Made by a program: the position numbers and the translations under genes. From positions 620,001 through 684,000 of the forward strand of contig CAVSJJ010000003.1 of the NCBI GenBank assembly GCA_963728395.1: 64,000 nucleotides of DNA. Direction: 5' to 3'. Numbering within the stretch: the first letter of the stretch is position 1; each line of letters begins with the position of its first letter. Shown here in pieces: positions 8,853 to 19,446 of this stretch. The DNA comes from CAVSJJ01 sp963728395. Its GTDB lineage: Bacteria; Actinomycetota; Actinomycetes; Actinomycetales; Dermatophilaceae. The notes under the pieces were generated by a model. That model searched no databases. It saw nothing but the letters and a program-made list of their open reading frames with translations, and had not been told where the DNA came from.

Positions 8853-10388
8853 GTGACGGAGACCACCTATCTCACCCGGATCGGCACCCTCATCAGGGAC
8901 GCACGCCGGCATCAGGGCCTCACCCAGAGCGAGCTGGCCGAGCTGCTCGGCACGAGCCAGAGCGCCGTCGTCCGCATCGAGCAGGGCAAGCAGAACCTCA
9001 GCCTCGAGATGCTCGCCCGGATCGGCGAGCGGCTCGACTCCGAGTTCGTCTCGCTCGGGCACTCCGGGCCCCAGCACCTGCGGATCGAGGGCGGAAAGCC
9101 GCTCGCGGGCGAGATCGAGGTCAAGACCTCGAAGAACGCCGCCGTTGCGCTGCTGTGTGCCTCGCTGCTCAACAAGGGCCGCACGACGCTGCACTCGCTC
9201 GCCCGGATCGAGGAGGTCAACCGGATCATCGAGGTCCTCACCTCGATCGGCGTGCGGACCCGGTGGATCCCGGGAACGAACGACCTGGAGATCATCCCGC
9301 CGGAGACACTCGACCTCGCCGGGATCGACATCGACGCGGCCCGGCGGACCCGGACCGTCATCATGTTCCTCGGCCCGCTCCTGCACGACTTCCCGAACTT
9401 CCAGCTCCCGTATGCCGGGGGGTGCGACCTCGGCACCCGCACCGTCGAGCCCCACCTGTGGGCGCTCAAGGCGTTCGGGCTCAACGTCGTCGCGACGCAC
9501 GGCTTCTACGAGTGCACCGTCGTCCCCGGGAAGGTGCCGGACAAGGCCATCATCCTCACCGAACGCGGCGACACCGTCACCGAGAACGTCCTCCTCGCGG
9601 CCGCCCGCTATCCGGGTCGGACCGTCATCCGCAACGCCTCGCCGAACTACATGGTCCAGGACCTCTGCTTCTTCCTCACCGAGCTCGGAGTCCGGATCGA
9701 GGGCATCGGCAGCACGACGCTCACCGTGCACGGCGTCGACGAGATCGACCAGGACGTCGAGTTCTCCCCCTCCGAGGACCCCATCGAGGCGATGAGCCTG
9801 CTCGCGGCCGCGGTCGTCACCGACTCCTCGATCACCATCAAGCGGGTGCCGATCGAGTTCCTCGAGATCGAGCTCGCGACGCTCGAGGGCATGGGAATGG
9901 ACTACGAGATGAGCGAGGAGTACCACTCGGCGAACGGGCGGACCCGGCTCGTCGACCTACGGACCATCCCCGGCCCGCTCAAGGCGTCGATCGACAAGAT
10001 CCACCCGATGCCGTTCCCGGGCCTCAACATCGACAACCTCCCCTTCTTCGCGCTCATCGCGGCGAAGGCCGAGGGGACGACGATGATCCACGACTGGGTC
10101 TACGACAACCGGGCGATCTATCTCACCGAGCTGACGAAGGTCGGCGTGAAGGTCCAGCTCCTCGACCCGCACCGGGTCCTCATCGAGGGCCCGACGCCCC
10201 GGTTCCGGGCGGCCGAGGTCGTCTGTCCTCCGGCGCTCCGGCCGGGCGTCGTCGTCCTCCTCGCGATGCTCGCCGCGCCGGGGACGTCGGTACTGCGCAA
10301 CGTCTACGTCATCAACCGCGGCTACGAGGATCTCGCCGACCGGCTCAACGCCCTCGGCGCGACGATCGAGACGTTCCGCGACATCTGA
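8853..10388 (+). CDS. Helix-turn-helix domain fused to MurA-like enolpyruvyl transferase
   Basis: A 511-residue fusion. Residues about 5-62 form an XRE/Cro-CI helix-turn-helix (GLTQSELAELLGTSQSAVVR). Residues about 75-511 match UDP-GlcNAc 1-carboxyvinyltransferase (MurA, EPSP-synthase fold), the first committed step of peptidoglycan synthesis. Key residues are kept: Lys94-Asn95 in KTSKNAAV, the catalytic-loop Cys191 in GGCDLGTR with the following Arg, and an Asn-Arg pair in VYDNRAIY. The loop holding the general acid Asp differs (PFPGLNIDNLPF rather than PFPTD), so activity is uncertain. Such fusions occur in Actinobacteria beside a canonical MurA. GTG at 8853, no ribosome site, probably leaderless. 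It may be a MurA paralogue, a UDP-GlcNAc sensor, or both. Confidence 0.85.
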   Translation: MTETTYLTRIGTLIRDARRHQGLTQSELAELLGTSQSAVVRIEQGKQNLSLEMLARIGERLDSEFVSLGHSGPQHLRIEGGKPLAGEIEVKTSKNAAVALLCASLLNKGRTTLHSLARIEEVNRIIEVLTSIGVRTRWIPGTNDLEIIPPETLDLAGIDIDAARRTRTVIMFLGPLLHDFPNFQLPYAGGCDLGTRTVEPHLWALKAFGLNVVATHGFYECTVVPGKVPDKAIILTERGDTVTENVLLAAARYPGRTVIRNASPNYMVQDLCFFLTELGVRIEGIGSTTLTVHGVDEIDQDVEFSPSEDPIEAMSLLAAAVVTDSSITIKRVPIEFLEIELATLEGMGMDYEMSEEYHSANGRTRLVDLRTIPGPLKASIDKIHPMPFPGLNIDNLPFFALIAAKAEGTTMIHDWVYDNRAIYLTELTKVGVKVQLLDPHRVLIEGPTPRFRAAEVVCPPALRPGVVVLLAMLAAPGTSVLRNVYVINRGYEDLADRLNALGATIETFRDI

Positions 10389-10397
10389 GCCGACGGG

Positions 10398-10414
10398 CCG
10401 GCTAGCGGAGCCGG
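10398..10414. terminator. Small hairpin between convergent HTH-MurA and dxs genes
   Basis: CCGGCT and AGCCGG pair around AGCGG, forming a 6-bp stem that overlaps the dxs stop codon in the 13-base gap between two convergent genes. There is no T tract on either side, so termination is only suggested by position. Confidence 0.3.
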
Positions 10415-12270
10415 GAGCGAAGGGCCTCGGCGATGACGTCGGGGGTGAGCCCGACCCGGTCCAGGACCTGCCCGCGCGAGGCGTGCGGCAGGAACTCCTT
10501 CGGCAGGCCGAAGGTGTCGACGGGCGCATCGATCCCGGCCTCGTGCAGAGCACGCGACACCTGGGCGCCGACGCCCGAGGTGGCCACCCCGTCCTCGGCG
10601 ACGGCGATCCGGCCGGCGGAGCGGGCGAGGTCGACGAGGGCGTCGCTCACCGGCAGTGCCCAGACCGGGTCGACGACGCGGACCCGGACGCCCTCGGCGG
10701 CGAGCTTCTCCGCGACGGTGAGCGTCGTGGCCGCCATCGCGCCGATGCCGAGGAGGAGGATGTCGACCTCGCCGTCGTCGGGCTCGGCGAGGACGTCGAC
10801 GCCGCCCACCGACCGGACGGCCGTGATCGGGTCGCCGACGGTGCCCTTGGGGAAGCGGATGACCGACGGCGCGTCGGCGATGTCGACGGCGGCCCGCAGC
10901 GCAAGCGGGACCTGCTGCCCGTCCCGCGGCGCGGCCAGGTGCAGGCCGGGGACGACCCCGGCGATGGCGAGGTCCCACATGCCGTGGTGCGAGGCCCCGT
11001 CGGGCCCGGTGATCCCGGAGCGGTCGAGGACGAAGGTGACCCCGGCCCGGTGGAGCGCGCAGTCCATGAGCAGCTGGTCGAAGGCGCGGTTGAGGAACGA
11101 GGCGTAGATCGCGACGACCGGATGCATCCCGGCGAACGCGAGGCCCGCCGCCATCGTCGTCGCGTGCTGCTCGGCGATGCCGACGTCGAAGGTGCGCTCC
11201 GGGAAGCGCTCGGCGAAGCCCCGCAGGCCCACCGGGAAGAGCATGGCGGCCGTGATGGCGACGACGTCGTCGCGCTCCTCGCCGATGCGGACCATCGCGT
11301 CGCTGAACTCATCGGTCCAGCTCCGCCCGGCGAGCTCGAACGGCAGCCCGGTCTCGGGGTTGATGACGCCGACCGCGTGGAAGCGGTCGGCCTCGTCGCC
11401 CTCGGCGTGGTGGTAGCCGCGGCCCTTCTCGGTGATGACGTGGACGAGGACCGGGCCGCCGAACGCCTTGGCGCGGCGCAGCGCCTGCTCGACGGCGGGC
11501 TCGTCGTGGCCGTCGACCGGGCCGATGTACTTCAGCCCGAGGTCCTCGAACATGCCCTGGGGGGCGACGATGTCCTTGAGGCCCTTCTTGACCCCGTGCA
11601 GCGTCTCGTACATCGCGCCACCGACGACGGGGGTGCGCGAGAGCGAGCGCTTGCCCCAGTCCAGGAAACGCTCGTACCCCCGAGTGGTCCGCAGGGTCGC
11701 GAGGTGGTCGGCCAGGCCGCCGCGCGTCGGGGCGTAGGAGCGCTCGTTGTCGTTGACGACGATGACGAGCGGCAGGTCCTTCTCGGCGGCGATGTTGTTG
11801 ATCGCCTCCCAGGCCATTCCGCCCGTCAGCGCGCCGTCGCCGATGACCGCGACCGTATGCCGGTCGCTCTCGCCCCGCACTCGCCGCCCCTCGGCGATGC
11901 CGTGGGCCCAGGACAGCGAGGTCGAGGCGTGGGAGTTCTCGACGACGTCGTGCTCGGACTCCGCGCGGCTGGGGTAGCCGGAGAGGCCGCCCTGCTGGCG
12001 CAGGCCGGAGAAGTCGTGCCGCCCGGTGAGGACCTTGTGGACGTAGGACTGGTGTCCCGTGTCGAGGACGATGGCGTCGCGCGGGGAGTCGAAGACCCGG
12101 TGCAGCGCGATCGTCAGCTCGACGACACCGAGGTTCGGGCCGAGATGGCCGCCGGTCCGCGAGACCTGGTCGACGAGGAAGTCGCGGATGTCCTGCGCGA
12201 GCCGGGCCAGGTCGCTCGCGGGTAGCGCCTTGAGGTCCTCCGGTCCGTGGATCCGGTCCAGCACGCTCAC
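10402..12270 (-). CDS. dxs: 1-deoxy-D-xylulose-5-phosphate synthase
   Basis: Thiamine-diphosphate enzyme (622 residues) that joins pyruvate and glyceraldehyde 3-phosphate, the first step of the MEP isoprenoid pathway. The N-terminal half has the SRTGGHLGPNLGVVELT stretch and the ThDP/Mg motif GDGALTGGMAWEAINN. The transketolase-like middle contains DRSGITGPDGASHHGMWDL, diagnostic for DXS, and a C-terminal transketolase domain follows. I chose the GTG at 12270 (VSVLDRIHGPEDLK), which matches the family N terminus; the longer upstream frame is Arg/Pro-rich shadow sequence. It is convergent with the HTH-MurA gene. The polyprenyl synthase at 58.8 kb uses products of this pathway. Confidence 0.95.
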   Translation of the reverse strand: MSVLDRIHGPEDLKALPASDLARLAQDIRDFLVDQVSRTGGHLGPNLGVVELTIALHRVFDSPRDAIVLDTGHQSYVHKVLTGRHDFSGLRQQGGLSGYPSRAESEHDVVENSHASTSLSWAHGIAEGRRVRGESDRHTVAVIGDGALTGGMAWEAINNIAAEKDLPLVIVVNDNERSYAPTRGGLADHLATLRTTRGYERFLDWGKRSLSRTPVVGGAMYETLHGVKKGLKDIVAPQGMFEDLGLKYIGPVDGHDEPAVEQALRRAKAFGGPVLVHVITEKGRGYHHAEGDEADRFHAVGVINPETGLPFELAGRSWTDEFSDAMVRIGEERDDVVAITAAMLFPVGLRGFAERFPERTFDVGIAEQHATTMAAGLAFAGMHPVVAIYASFLNRAFDQLLMDCALHRAGVTFVLDRSGITGPDGASHHGMWDLAIAGVVPGLHLAAPRDGQQVPLALRAAVDIADAPSVIRFPKGTVGDPITAVRSVGGVDVLAEPDDGEVDILLLGIGAMAATTLTVAEKLAAEGVRVRVVDPVWALPVSDALVDLARSAGRIAVAEDGVATSGVGAQVSRALHEAGIDAPVDTFGLPKEFLPHASRGQVLDRVGLTPDVIAEALRSRLR

Positions 12271-12294
12271 CCGGTCTCGTCCCTTCGTGGTCGG

Positions 12295-12324
12295 GGTCGT
12301 CGGCCCGGTGGTGGGCCTCCGACC
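12295..12324. other. Imperfect hairpin upstream of dxs
   Basis: GGTCGtcGGCCC pairs with GGGCCtcCGACC around a GGTGGT loop, giving two 5-bp helices split by a 2x2 internal loop. It lies between the stop of the SOS-box gene (12420) and the dxs start, so it could be a terminator for the former or part of the dxs leader. It lacks a U tract. Confidence 0.3.
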
Positions 12325-12419
12325 GAGTGTACGGGCAGGGTCGCGACCCGGTCGAAGCCCTCGGCGGGCCCTCACGACATCACCAGGGAACTCCCAGGCG
12401 ACGTCCGGGCGCCGCTGGT

Positions 12420-12950
12420 TCACAGCCGCGGGACGAACCGGTGTCCCTCCATCGCCTCGAGGACGAGCCCGGCGCCGCGGCGGGCGGCGAGCAGCCGCGC
12501 CCCCTCGGCCTCGAGGTCGGCGAGGACATCGGCGACCGCCTCCGGACCGATGAGGTCGCCGAGGTCGACCCGGATCTGTCGGTATGCCGTCCGCATGGCC
12601 GCCAGCTGAGCGTCGAGATGGTGGACGGCCACCCACGCCAACGCGACCGGGTGCCGGCGCCACGCGGCATACCGGCGGTAGTCGGCCGGGCAGTGGTCGA
12701 GCAGCCACGCCGTCGCCGGCACCCGCCACCCCTCGGCCTCCGGCGGTGGGACCTGGTCGGGCCAGCCGGGCGGCCCGGACCGGACCCGCCCGACCGGAGA
12801 GCCGGGACTCGCGGCCCGACCGGGCGGCGGGGTCGGTCCCGAGCCACCCCATCCGCCGCGTGGGGAACCGGCCCACGATGGTCCGGCGAGGTGGCGTGGG
12901 GCGCCGCCCGACCGGGCCGGCCCCCTCCCACCCTCACCGGATTCGAACAT
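12420..12950 (-). CDS. Hypothetical protein with start codon inside a LexA box
   Basis: A protein of up to 176 residues that I do not recognise. The first 75 residues are Gly/Pro/Arg-rich and probably disordered. The remainder (from VPATAWLLDHCPADYRRY) is a well-formed helical region containing an Arg/Tyr-rich stretch, then a predicted coiled helix (GPEAVADVLADLEAEGARLL) and the C terminus HRFVPRL. The ATG at 12950 is embedded in a 14-bp SOS palindrome, exactly as in the HNH gene 1.9 kb away, suggesting LexA control. If transcription starts further downstream the true start could be a later GTG and the low-complexity part non-coding. No enzymatic motif is visible. Confidence 0.55.
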   Translation of the reverse strand: MFESGEGGRGPARSGGAPRHLAGPSWAGSPRGGWGGSGPTPPPGRAASPGSPVGRVRSGPPGWPDQVPPPEAEGWRVPATAWLLDHCPADYRRYAAWRRHPVALAWVAVHHLDAQLAAMRTAYRQIRVDLGDLIGPEAVADVLADLEAEGARLLAARRGAGLVLEAMEGHRFVPRL

Positions 12951-12957
12951 GGGTTCG
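12944..12957. promoter_or_regulatory. LexA (SOS) box CGAACATGGGTTCG
   Basis: Matches the actinobacterial LexA consensus CGAAC-N4-GTTCG with perfect 5-bp arms. The minus-strand ATG of the hypothetical gene (12950-12948) lies in the spacer, so bound LexA would cover the translation start region and any leaderless or near-leaderless promoter. Confidence 0.75.
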
Positions 12958-13042
12958 ATTCTAGGCCCTGTGGCGCTCGTCGGTGGCGGGATGAGTACGT
13001 CTCCTCAGGACGCGCGGCTCGAGCTGCGGCAGGGTCGGTGTC

Positions 13043-13318
13043 ATGCGACCGAGCCGCCGCCCCTACGTCGTCACCGGCGTCGTCTTCTGGGTGCTCCCCG
13101 TCGTCGCCTTCACCCTGGCCCATCTGCTGCTGCCCGATACGAACGCCGACGGCCAGTGCACCGGGCTCGGCTGGGGCTGCACGCTCCCGCCGAGCGACGT
13201 GGCCCTCTTCCTCGGCATCCTCGCCGTGCCGACGCTGTTCGTCGCCGGGGCCCTCGTCATGCTCGGCATCGCCCTGTGGCGCAGCCGGCAGCGGCGCCGG
13301 GCGGCGCAGGAAGACTGA
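13043..13318 (+). CDS. Small two-helix membrane protein
   Basis: A 91-residue protein with an Arg-rich N terminus, a transmembrane helix (about residues 9-29, GVVFWVLPVVAFTLAHLLL), an outside loop with two cysteines (QCTGLGWGCTL) that could form a disulphide, and a second helix (about 52-76) ending in a basic tail. The sequence is coherent and the start is ATG, but I recognise no family. Its last 62 bases overlap the 3' end of the HNH gene on the other strand. Confidence 0.6.
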   Translation: MRPSRRPYVVTGVVFWVLPVVAFTLAHLLLPDTNADGQCTGLGWGCTLPPSDVALFLGILAVPTLFVAGALVMLGIALWRSRQRRRAAQED

Positions 13319-14837
13319 GCAGGGAGCGTCCTCGGTCAGCCGTCATCGGCGAGGGAGCCCCGCCTGGGGGCCGGTCCGAGAGGGTGGCCGTCGTGAGCCG
13401 CCGGACCGCCGGCAGGTGGCGGCTCCTCAGCACGACCGGCCGAGTGGGGTCGGTCCGGGCGGCCTGACCCGGTGGCCCGATGGCCGCGGGGAGCAGGGGC
13501 GGCGCAAGCGACCGATATCGATGACCGGTCGGGGTGGTCACCGTCGTCGCGTGCCCCGCCCCGGCCGAGCCGTCGCACCCGGGGAGTGTGGGCCCCACGG
13601 CCTCGGTGACGCTGCCGTCGACGCGGGCGACCCAGCCCCCGGCCTCCTTGACGAGGTTGCAGCGCTCGCACAGCCCCGCGGCATTCACCAACGAGGTCTC
13701 CCCACCGACCCGGTGCGGTCGGACATGGTCGGCATGCCGGATCGGGGCGTCGCAGTACGGGGTCCGGCACGTCTGGTCCCGCAGCACGAGCATCCGCCGG
13801 AGCAGGCCGTCGAACTCTCGGCGGCGCGAGTCCATCGCCACCAGCTGCCGACCGTCTGGCGTGGCATAGAGCCGGCGGAGCCAGACCCGCGCCCGCCGAT
13901 CGCCGACCTCATCCTGGGTGGTGCCGACCAGCTGCCGGGCCAGCGCCGCCGGAATGGTGTGTGGGGCCACCCCGGGTGCGGCGAGCCGGGCCGGGTCGTC
14001 GGCGCCGGCGAGCAGGGCTCGGTCGGTCATGACGAGCCCGATCTCGACGGGATGCCCCTGCGCCGGGGCCCGGCCGACCGCGCGCTCGACGAGGGTGTCG
14101 GCCATGAGCTGGCCGCGGCCGCGCCCGTCCCCGCCGGCGGCGAGCCGCTTGGCCTCGGCGTCGAGGGCGGCATACACGGCCACGCCGTCGGCGACCGGAA
14201 GGTGGGCCGTCACGTAGGTCATGGCGTCCGGAGCCGGCCGGATCGTCACGCACCGGTCGGCCGCCACCCGACGCGCCCGCGCCACCGCACCCGCCGCGTC
14301 GAGGCGCTGGGCGACGGCGCGCGCCTCGCGCTCCACCTGCCGGTCCCCCAGGAGGGTGAGCCGCGGCCCGACCTGCGCGTCGACCGCGGCCCGGTCCTCG
14401 ACGCTCAGGTATGCCGTCTCGCGAGCCATGAGCGTGGCGCGCCACTCGCTGCACTCCCCCGCCGCCAGCACCGACAGGGTGTGCGGCATCTCGTGGACCA
14501 GCGCCTTGGCCAGGCCCAGCAGCCGCGACCCGCGGTGCGGGGACTCCCGCCGGGCCAGGGCCAGCTGATCGGCGATGCCGCGCCCCACCTGCTCGCGCGG
14601 CGTGCCGCGCGCCTCCTGCTCGGCACGCTGGGAGGCGTCGAAGGCGACGGACTCCCGGGCCTGCGCAGCCGCCGCCGCATGCTTGATCCGCTCCAGCAGC
14701 GCGATCCGGTCGATCCGATCCGCGTCGTCGCCCCCGACCTCGGCCGTGGACAGCCGGGCCAGGAAGTCCTCCAGCTCGACCGTGGTCAGGCCGAGGGGTG
14801 CCGGTGTGACACTGGGCGGCGACGGCGTATCGAACAT
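13257..14837 (-). CDS. DUF222 / HNH endonuclease (13E12-repeat type)
   Basis: A 526-residue protein with an N-terminal DUF222 domain (residues about 20-320) and an HNH nuclease domain near residues 355-400: paired cysteines in CRTPYCDAP, the catalytic DHVRPHRVGG histidine, the central NAAGLCERCN and the trailing Lys. The C-terminal 110 residues are Pro/Arg-rich and poorly conserved in appearance; the frame runs on into the 3' end of the opposite-strand membrane gene. The ATG at 14837 lies inside a LexA box, so the 10-residue longer start is rejected. The family is multicopy in Actinobacteria; in M. tuberculosis 13E12 members are LexA-regulated. Its substrate is unknown. Confidence 0.88.
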   Translation of the reverse strand: MFDTPSPPSVTPAPLGLTTVELEDFLARLSTAEVGGDDADRIDRIALLERIKHAAAAAQARESVAFDASQRAEQEARGTPREQVGRGIADQLALARRESPHRGSRLLGLAKALVHEMPHTLSVLAAGECSEWRATLMARETAYLSVEDRAAVDAQVGPRLTLLGDRQVEREARAVAQRLDAAGAVARARRVAADRCVTIRPAPDAMTYVTAHLPVADGVAVYAALDAEAKRLAAGGDGRGRGQLMADTLVERAVGRAPAQGHPVEIGLVMTDRALLAGADDPARLAAPGVAPHTIPAALARQLVGTTQDEVGDRRARVWLRRLYATPDGRQLVAMDSRRREFDGLLRRMLVLRDQTCRTPYCDAPIRHADHVRPHRVGGETSLVNAAGLCERCNLVKEAGGWVARVDGSVTEAVGPTLPGCDGSAGAGHATTVTTPTGHRYRSLAPPLLPAAIGPPGQAARTDPTRPVVLRSRHLPAVRRLTTATLSDRPPGGAPSPMTADRGRSLLSLPAPPGAAAGCATGRCRA

Positions 14838-14844
14838 GTGTTCG
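14831..14844. promoter_or_regulatory. LexA (SOS) box CGAACATGTGTTCG over HNH start codon
   Basis: Perfect CGAAC-N4-GTTCG element. The minus-strand start codon of the HNH gene (14837-14835) is part of the box, the same arrangement as at 12944-12957. Confidence 0.85.
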
Positions 14845-14876
14845 ATCTTAGTCGACCCCGCCGACAACGGCCCTCG

Positions 14877-15259
14877 CTAATCCACAGCCATGCCGGCCTG
14901 GACTTCTGACTTTGCGGCAACACCGTCGTGGACGACGTCGTAGGCGTACCTGGCCGAGACGTAGGTGGTGCTGGCGCGAACCACCAGGGCGGACTCGGCC
15001 ACGACGCAGGCGCCGACGCGCGCCGTCGTAGCGGGTGGCGAGACGAGCACGGCGCCGACCGCCGGCGAAGGCTCCACCGAGGCCTGGGCCGCGGCCGGGC
15101 CTGCGGCCGGGACCGCGGCATACGCCCCGTCGGCAGGCGCGAGCCGAACCCGACGCCGAGGACGAGCAAGGCACCGACAAGCGCGCCGATCACCCCACGG
15201 GCGGGTGCCCGGACGACGGCGGCCACCCGGGACCGGGTCCGGGTGGCCGCCGTGCGCAT
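14877..15259 (-). pseudogene. Small exported protein gene broken by a one-base frame change
   Basis: Two overlapping frames each look like half of one protein. The frame starting at the ATG 15259 gives a basic N terminus and a membrane/signal helix (APARGVIGALVGALLVLGVG), then becomes Arg/Pro noise. From about 15140 a second frame, one base off, reads sensibly (LAPADGAYAAVPAAGPAA, later TTYVSARYAYDVVHDG) to the stop at 14877. The second frame also carries the genome octamer in its usual in-frame Tyr-Ala form at 15117. This suggests a real frameshift or a sequence error in a ~125-residue secreted protein. It follows acn by 8 bases. I do not recognise the family. Confidence 0.4.
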
Positions 15260-15267
15260 CGCGGAGC

Positions 15268-18048
<2,781 letters not shown>

Positions 18049-18085
18049 CTGGGGCTCCTTCCACTCGTGCGTCGTCGTCACGAGT

Positions 18086-18103
18086 TATCTTGACGTCAAG
18101 ATA
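18086..18103. promoter_or_regulatory. 18-bp perfect palindrome in aconitase promoter
   Basis: TATCTTGACGTCAAGATA is a perfect inverted repeat centred on ACGT, in the 102 bases between the RNA methyltransferase stop and the acn start. TTGACG inside it could serve as a -35. A symmetric site of this quality in the promoter of a TCA gene is most simply a repressor operator; the regulator is not identified and no candidate gene is adjacent. Confidence 0.7.
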
Positions 18104-18150
18104 TCTGCCCGTATCTAACCACAGATCGGCGAGAGACGCCTGACCCGACT

Positions 18151-19446
18151 CTAAGACCGCGGGGTGAACGACGCGATGGCCTCACTGTGGTGGGTCATCG
18201 GAAACGCGTCGAAGGCTCGCAGCCCACTCATCCCGTACCCGATCCGGGCGAGGTATGCCGTGTCGCGGGCGAGCGCCGCCGGGTCACAGGCGACGTAGGC
18301 GATCGCCCGCGGGCCGAGGGCGGCGACGCCCTCGAGCACCCGTCGGCCCGCACCGGTGCGGGGTGGGTCGAGCACGACGAGGTCGGCCCGCTGCGGTAGA
18401 TCGGGGTGTCGGCGCAGCGGCCGTGGGCGCCGGGCCCGACGGTCGGCGGGGCCCCGCCGGGTGGGCCGGGCCACCCCGAAGGCGTCGTCGACCCGGGCCC
18501 CGAGCATGGCCGCCCACGGCCACGGCGCGAGGTTCGCGCCGGCCGCCAGGACCGCCATCCGGTCGGACTCGACGGCGAGCACCCGTCCGGTCGGCCCGAC
18601 CCGCTCGGCGACGGCGGCCGCGAAGAGCCCCACCCCGGCATACAGGTCGATGGCGTCCTCGCCCTCGCGCGGGTCGAGCATGGCAAGGACGGCGTCGACG
18701 AAGGTCGCCGCCGCGGAGGGGTGGACCTGCCAGAACCCCCGCGCCGGCACCTCGAACCGCGCCACCCACTCCCCCGCCCGGACGACCTCCGAGACGGCGG
18801 GGGTGGTCGCCGACCCCGAGGGCACGGGCACGGCGAGCACGTCACCGGCAGACGGGGCCACGACGTCGACCGCCCGCTCGCCCGGCCACTCCCGGTCGAG
18901 GACATCGGCATCGCGGACGGGGCCGGAGGCGATGAGGCACTGCTCGATCGGCAGGACGTCGTGCGAGCGGTGCGGGCGCAGCCCCGGCCGCCCGGTCGGG
19001 TCGACGGCATACTCCACCCGGGTCCGCCAGCCGAGCCCGTCGTCGGGTCGACCCGGGACGGGCAGCGGCTCGACGACGACGTCCCGGTCCAGGTGGCCGA
19101 GCCGGGTCAGCTGCTCGTGGAGGACCTCGGCCTTGATCGCGCGCTGGCGCTCGAGGGACACGTGCTGGAAGTCGCAGCCGCCACACCGCCCGGGACCGGC
19201 GTACGGGCAGGGCGCTGGTACCCGGTCCGGCGAGGCATCGAGGACCGCGACGGCGTCCGCCCGAAGGAAACGGTCACCCGGGCCTCCGTCGGTCACCCGC
19301 ACCCGCACCCGCTCGCCGGGGATGGCGTGCCGGACGAAGAGGACGCGTCCCTCGTGGCGGGCGACGCAGTGGCCGCCGTGCGCGACGGCGGTGACCTCGA
19401 CCTCGACCTCGTCCCCGGGGCGCAGGCCGTCCGCGCAGCCGCTCAC
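18151..19446 (-). CDS. TRAM-domain class I SAM-dependent RNA methyltransferase (RumA/TrmA type)
   Basis: A 431-residue RNA m5U-methyltransferase family protein. Residues 1-65 form a TRAM RNA-binding domain (GDEVEVEVTAVAHGGHCVAR). A cysteine cluster CPYAGPGRCGGCDFQH (about residues 79-94) matches the 4Fe-4S site of RumA-like enzymes. The SAM site is DLYAGVGLFAAAVAERVG, and the nucleophilic cysteine is in AYVACDPAALARDT, downstream of DPPRTGAG. The GTG at 19446 overlaps the permease stop (GTGA), so the two are co-transcribed. It corresponds in position to mycobacterial Rv2689c. The target uridine in rRNA or tRNA cannot be told. Confidence 0.88.
   Translation of the reverse strand: MSGCADGLRPGDEVEVEVTAVAHGGHCVARHEGRVLFVRHAIPGERVRVRVTDGGPGDRFLRADAVAVLDASPDRVPAPCPYAGPGRCGGCDFQHVSLERQRAIKAEVLHEQLTRLGHLDRDVVVEPLPVPGRPDDGLGWRTRVEYAVDPTGRPGLRPHRSHDVLPIEQCLIASGPVRDADVLDREWPGERAVDVVAPSAGDVLAVPVPSGSATTPAVSEVVRAGEWVARFEVPARGFWQVHPSAAATFVDAVLAMLDPREGEDAIDLYAGVGLFAAAVAERVGPTGRVLAVESDRMAVLAAGANLAPWPWAAMLGARVDDAFGVARPTRRGPADRRARRPRPLRRHPDLPQRADLVVLDPPRTGAGRRVLEGVAALGPRAIAYVACDPAALARDTAYLARIGYGMSGLRAFDAFPMTHHSEAIASFTPRS

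Noticed and set aside
18049..18081. ATG at 18081 as the aconitase start
   Set aside because: The GTG at 18048 has a good ribosome site and matches the family N terminus; the 11 extra residues do not.
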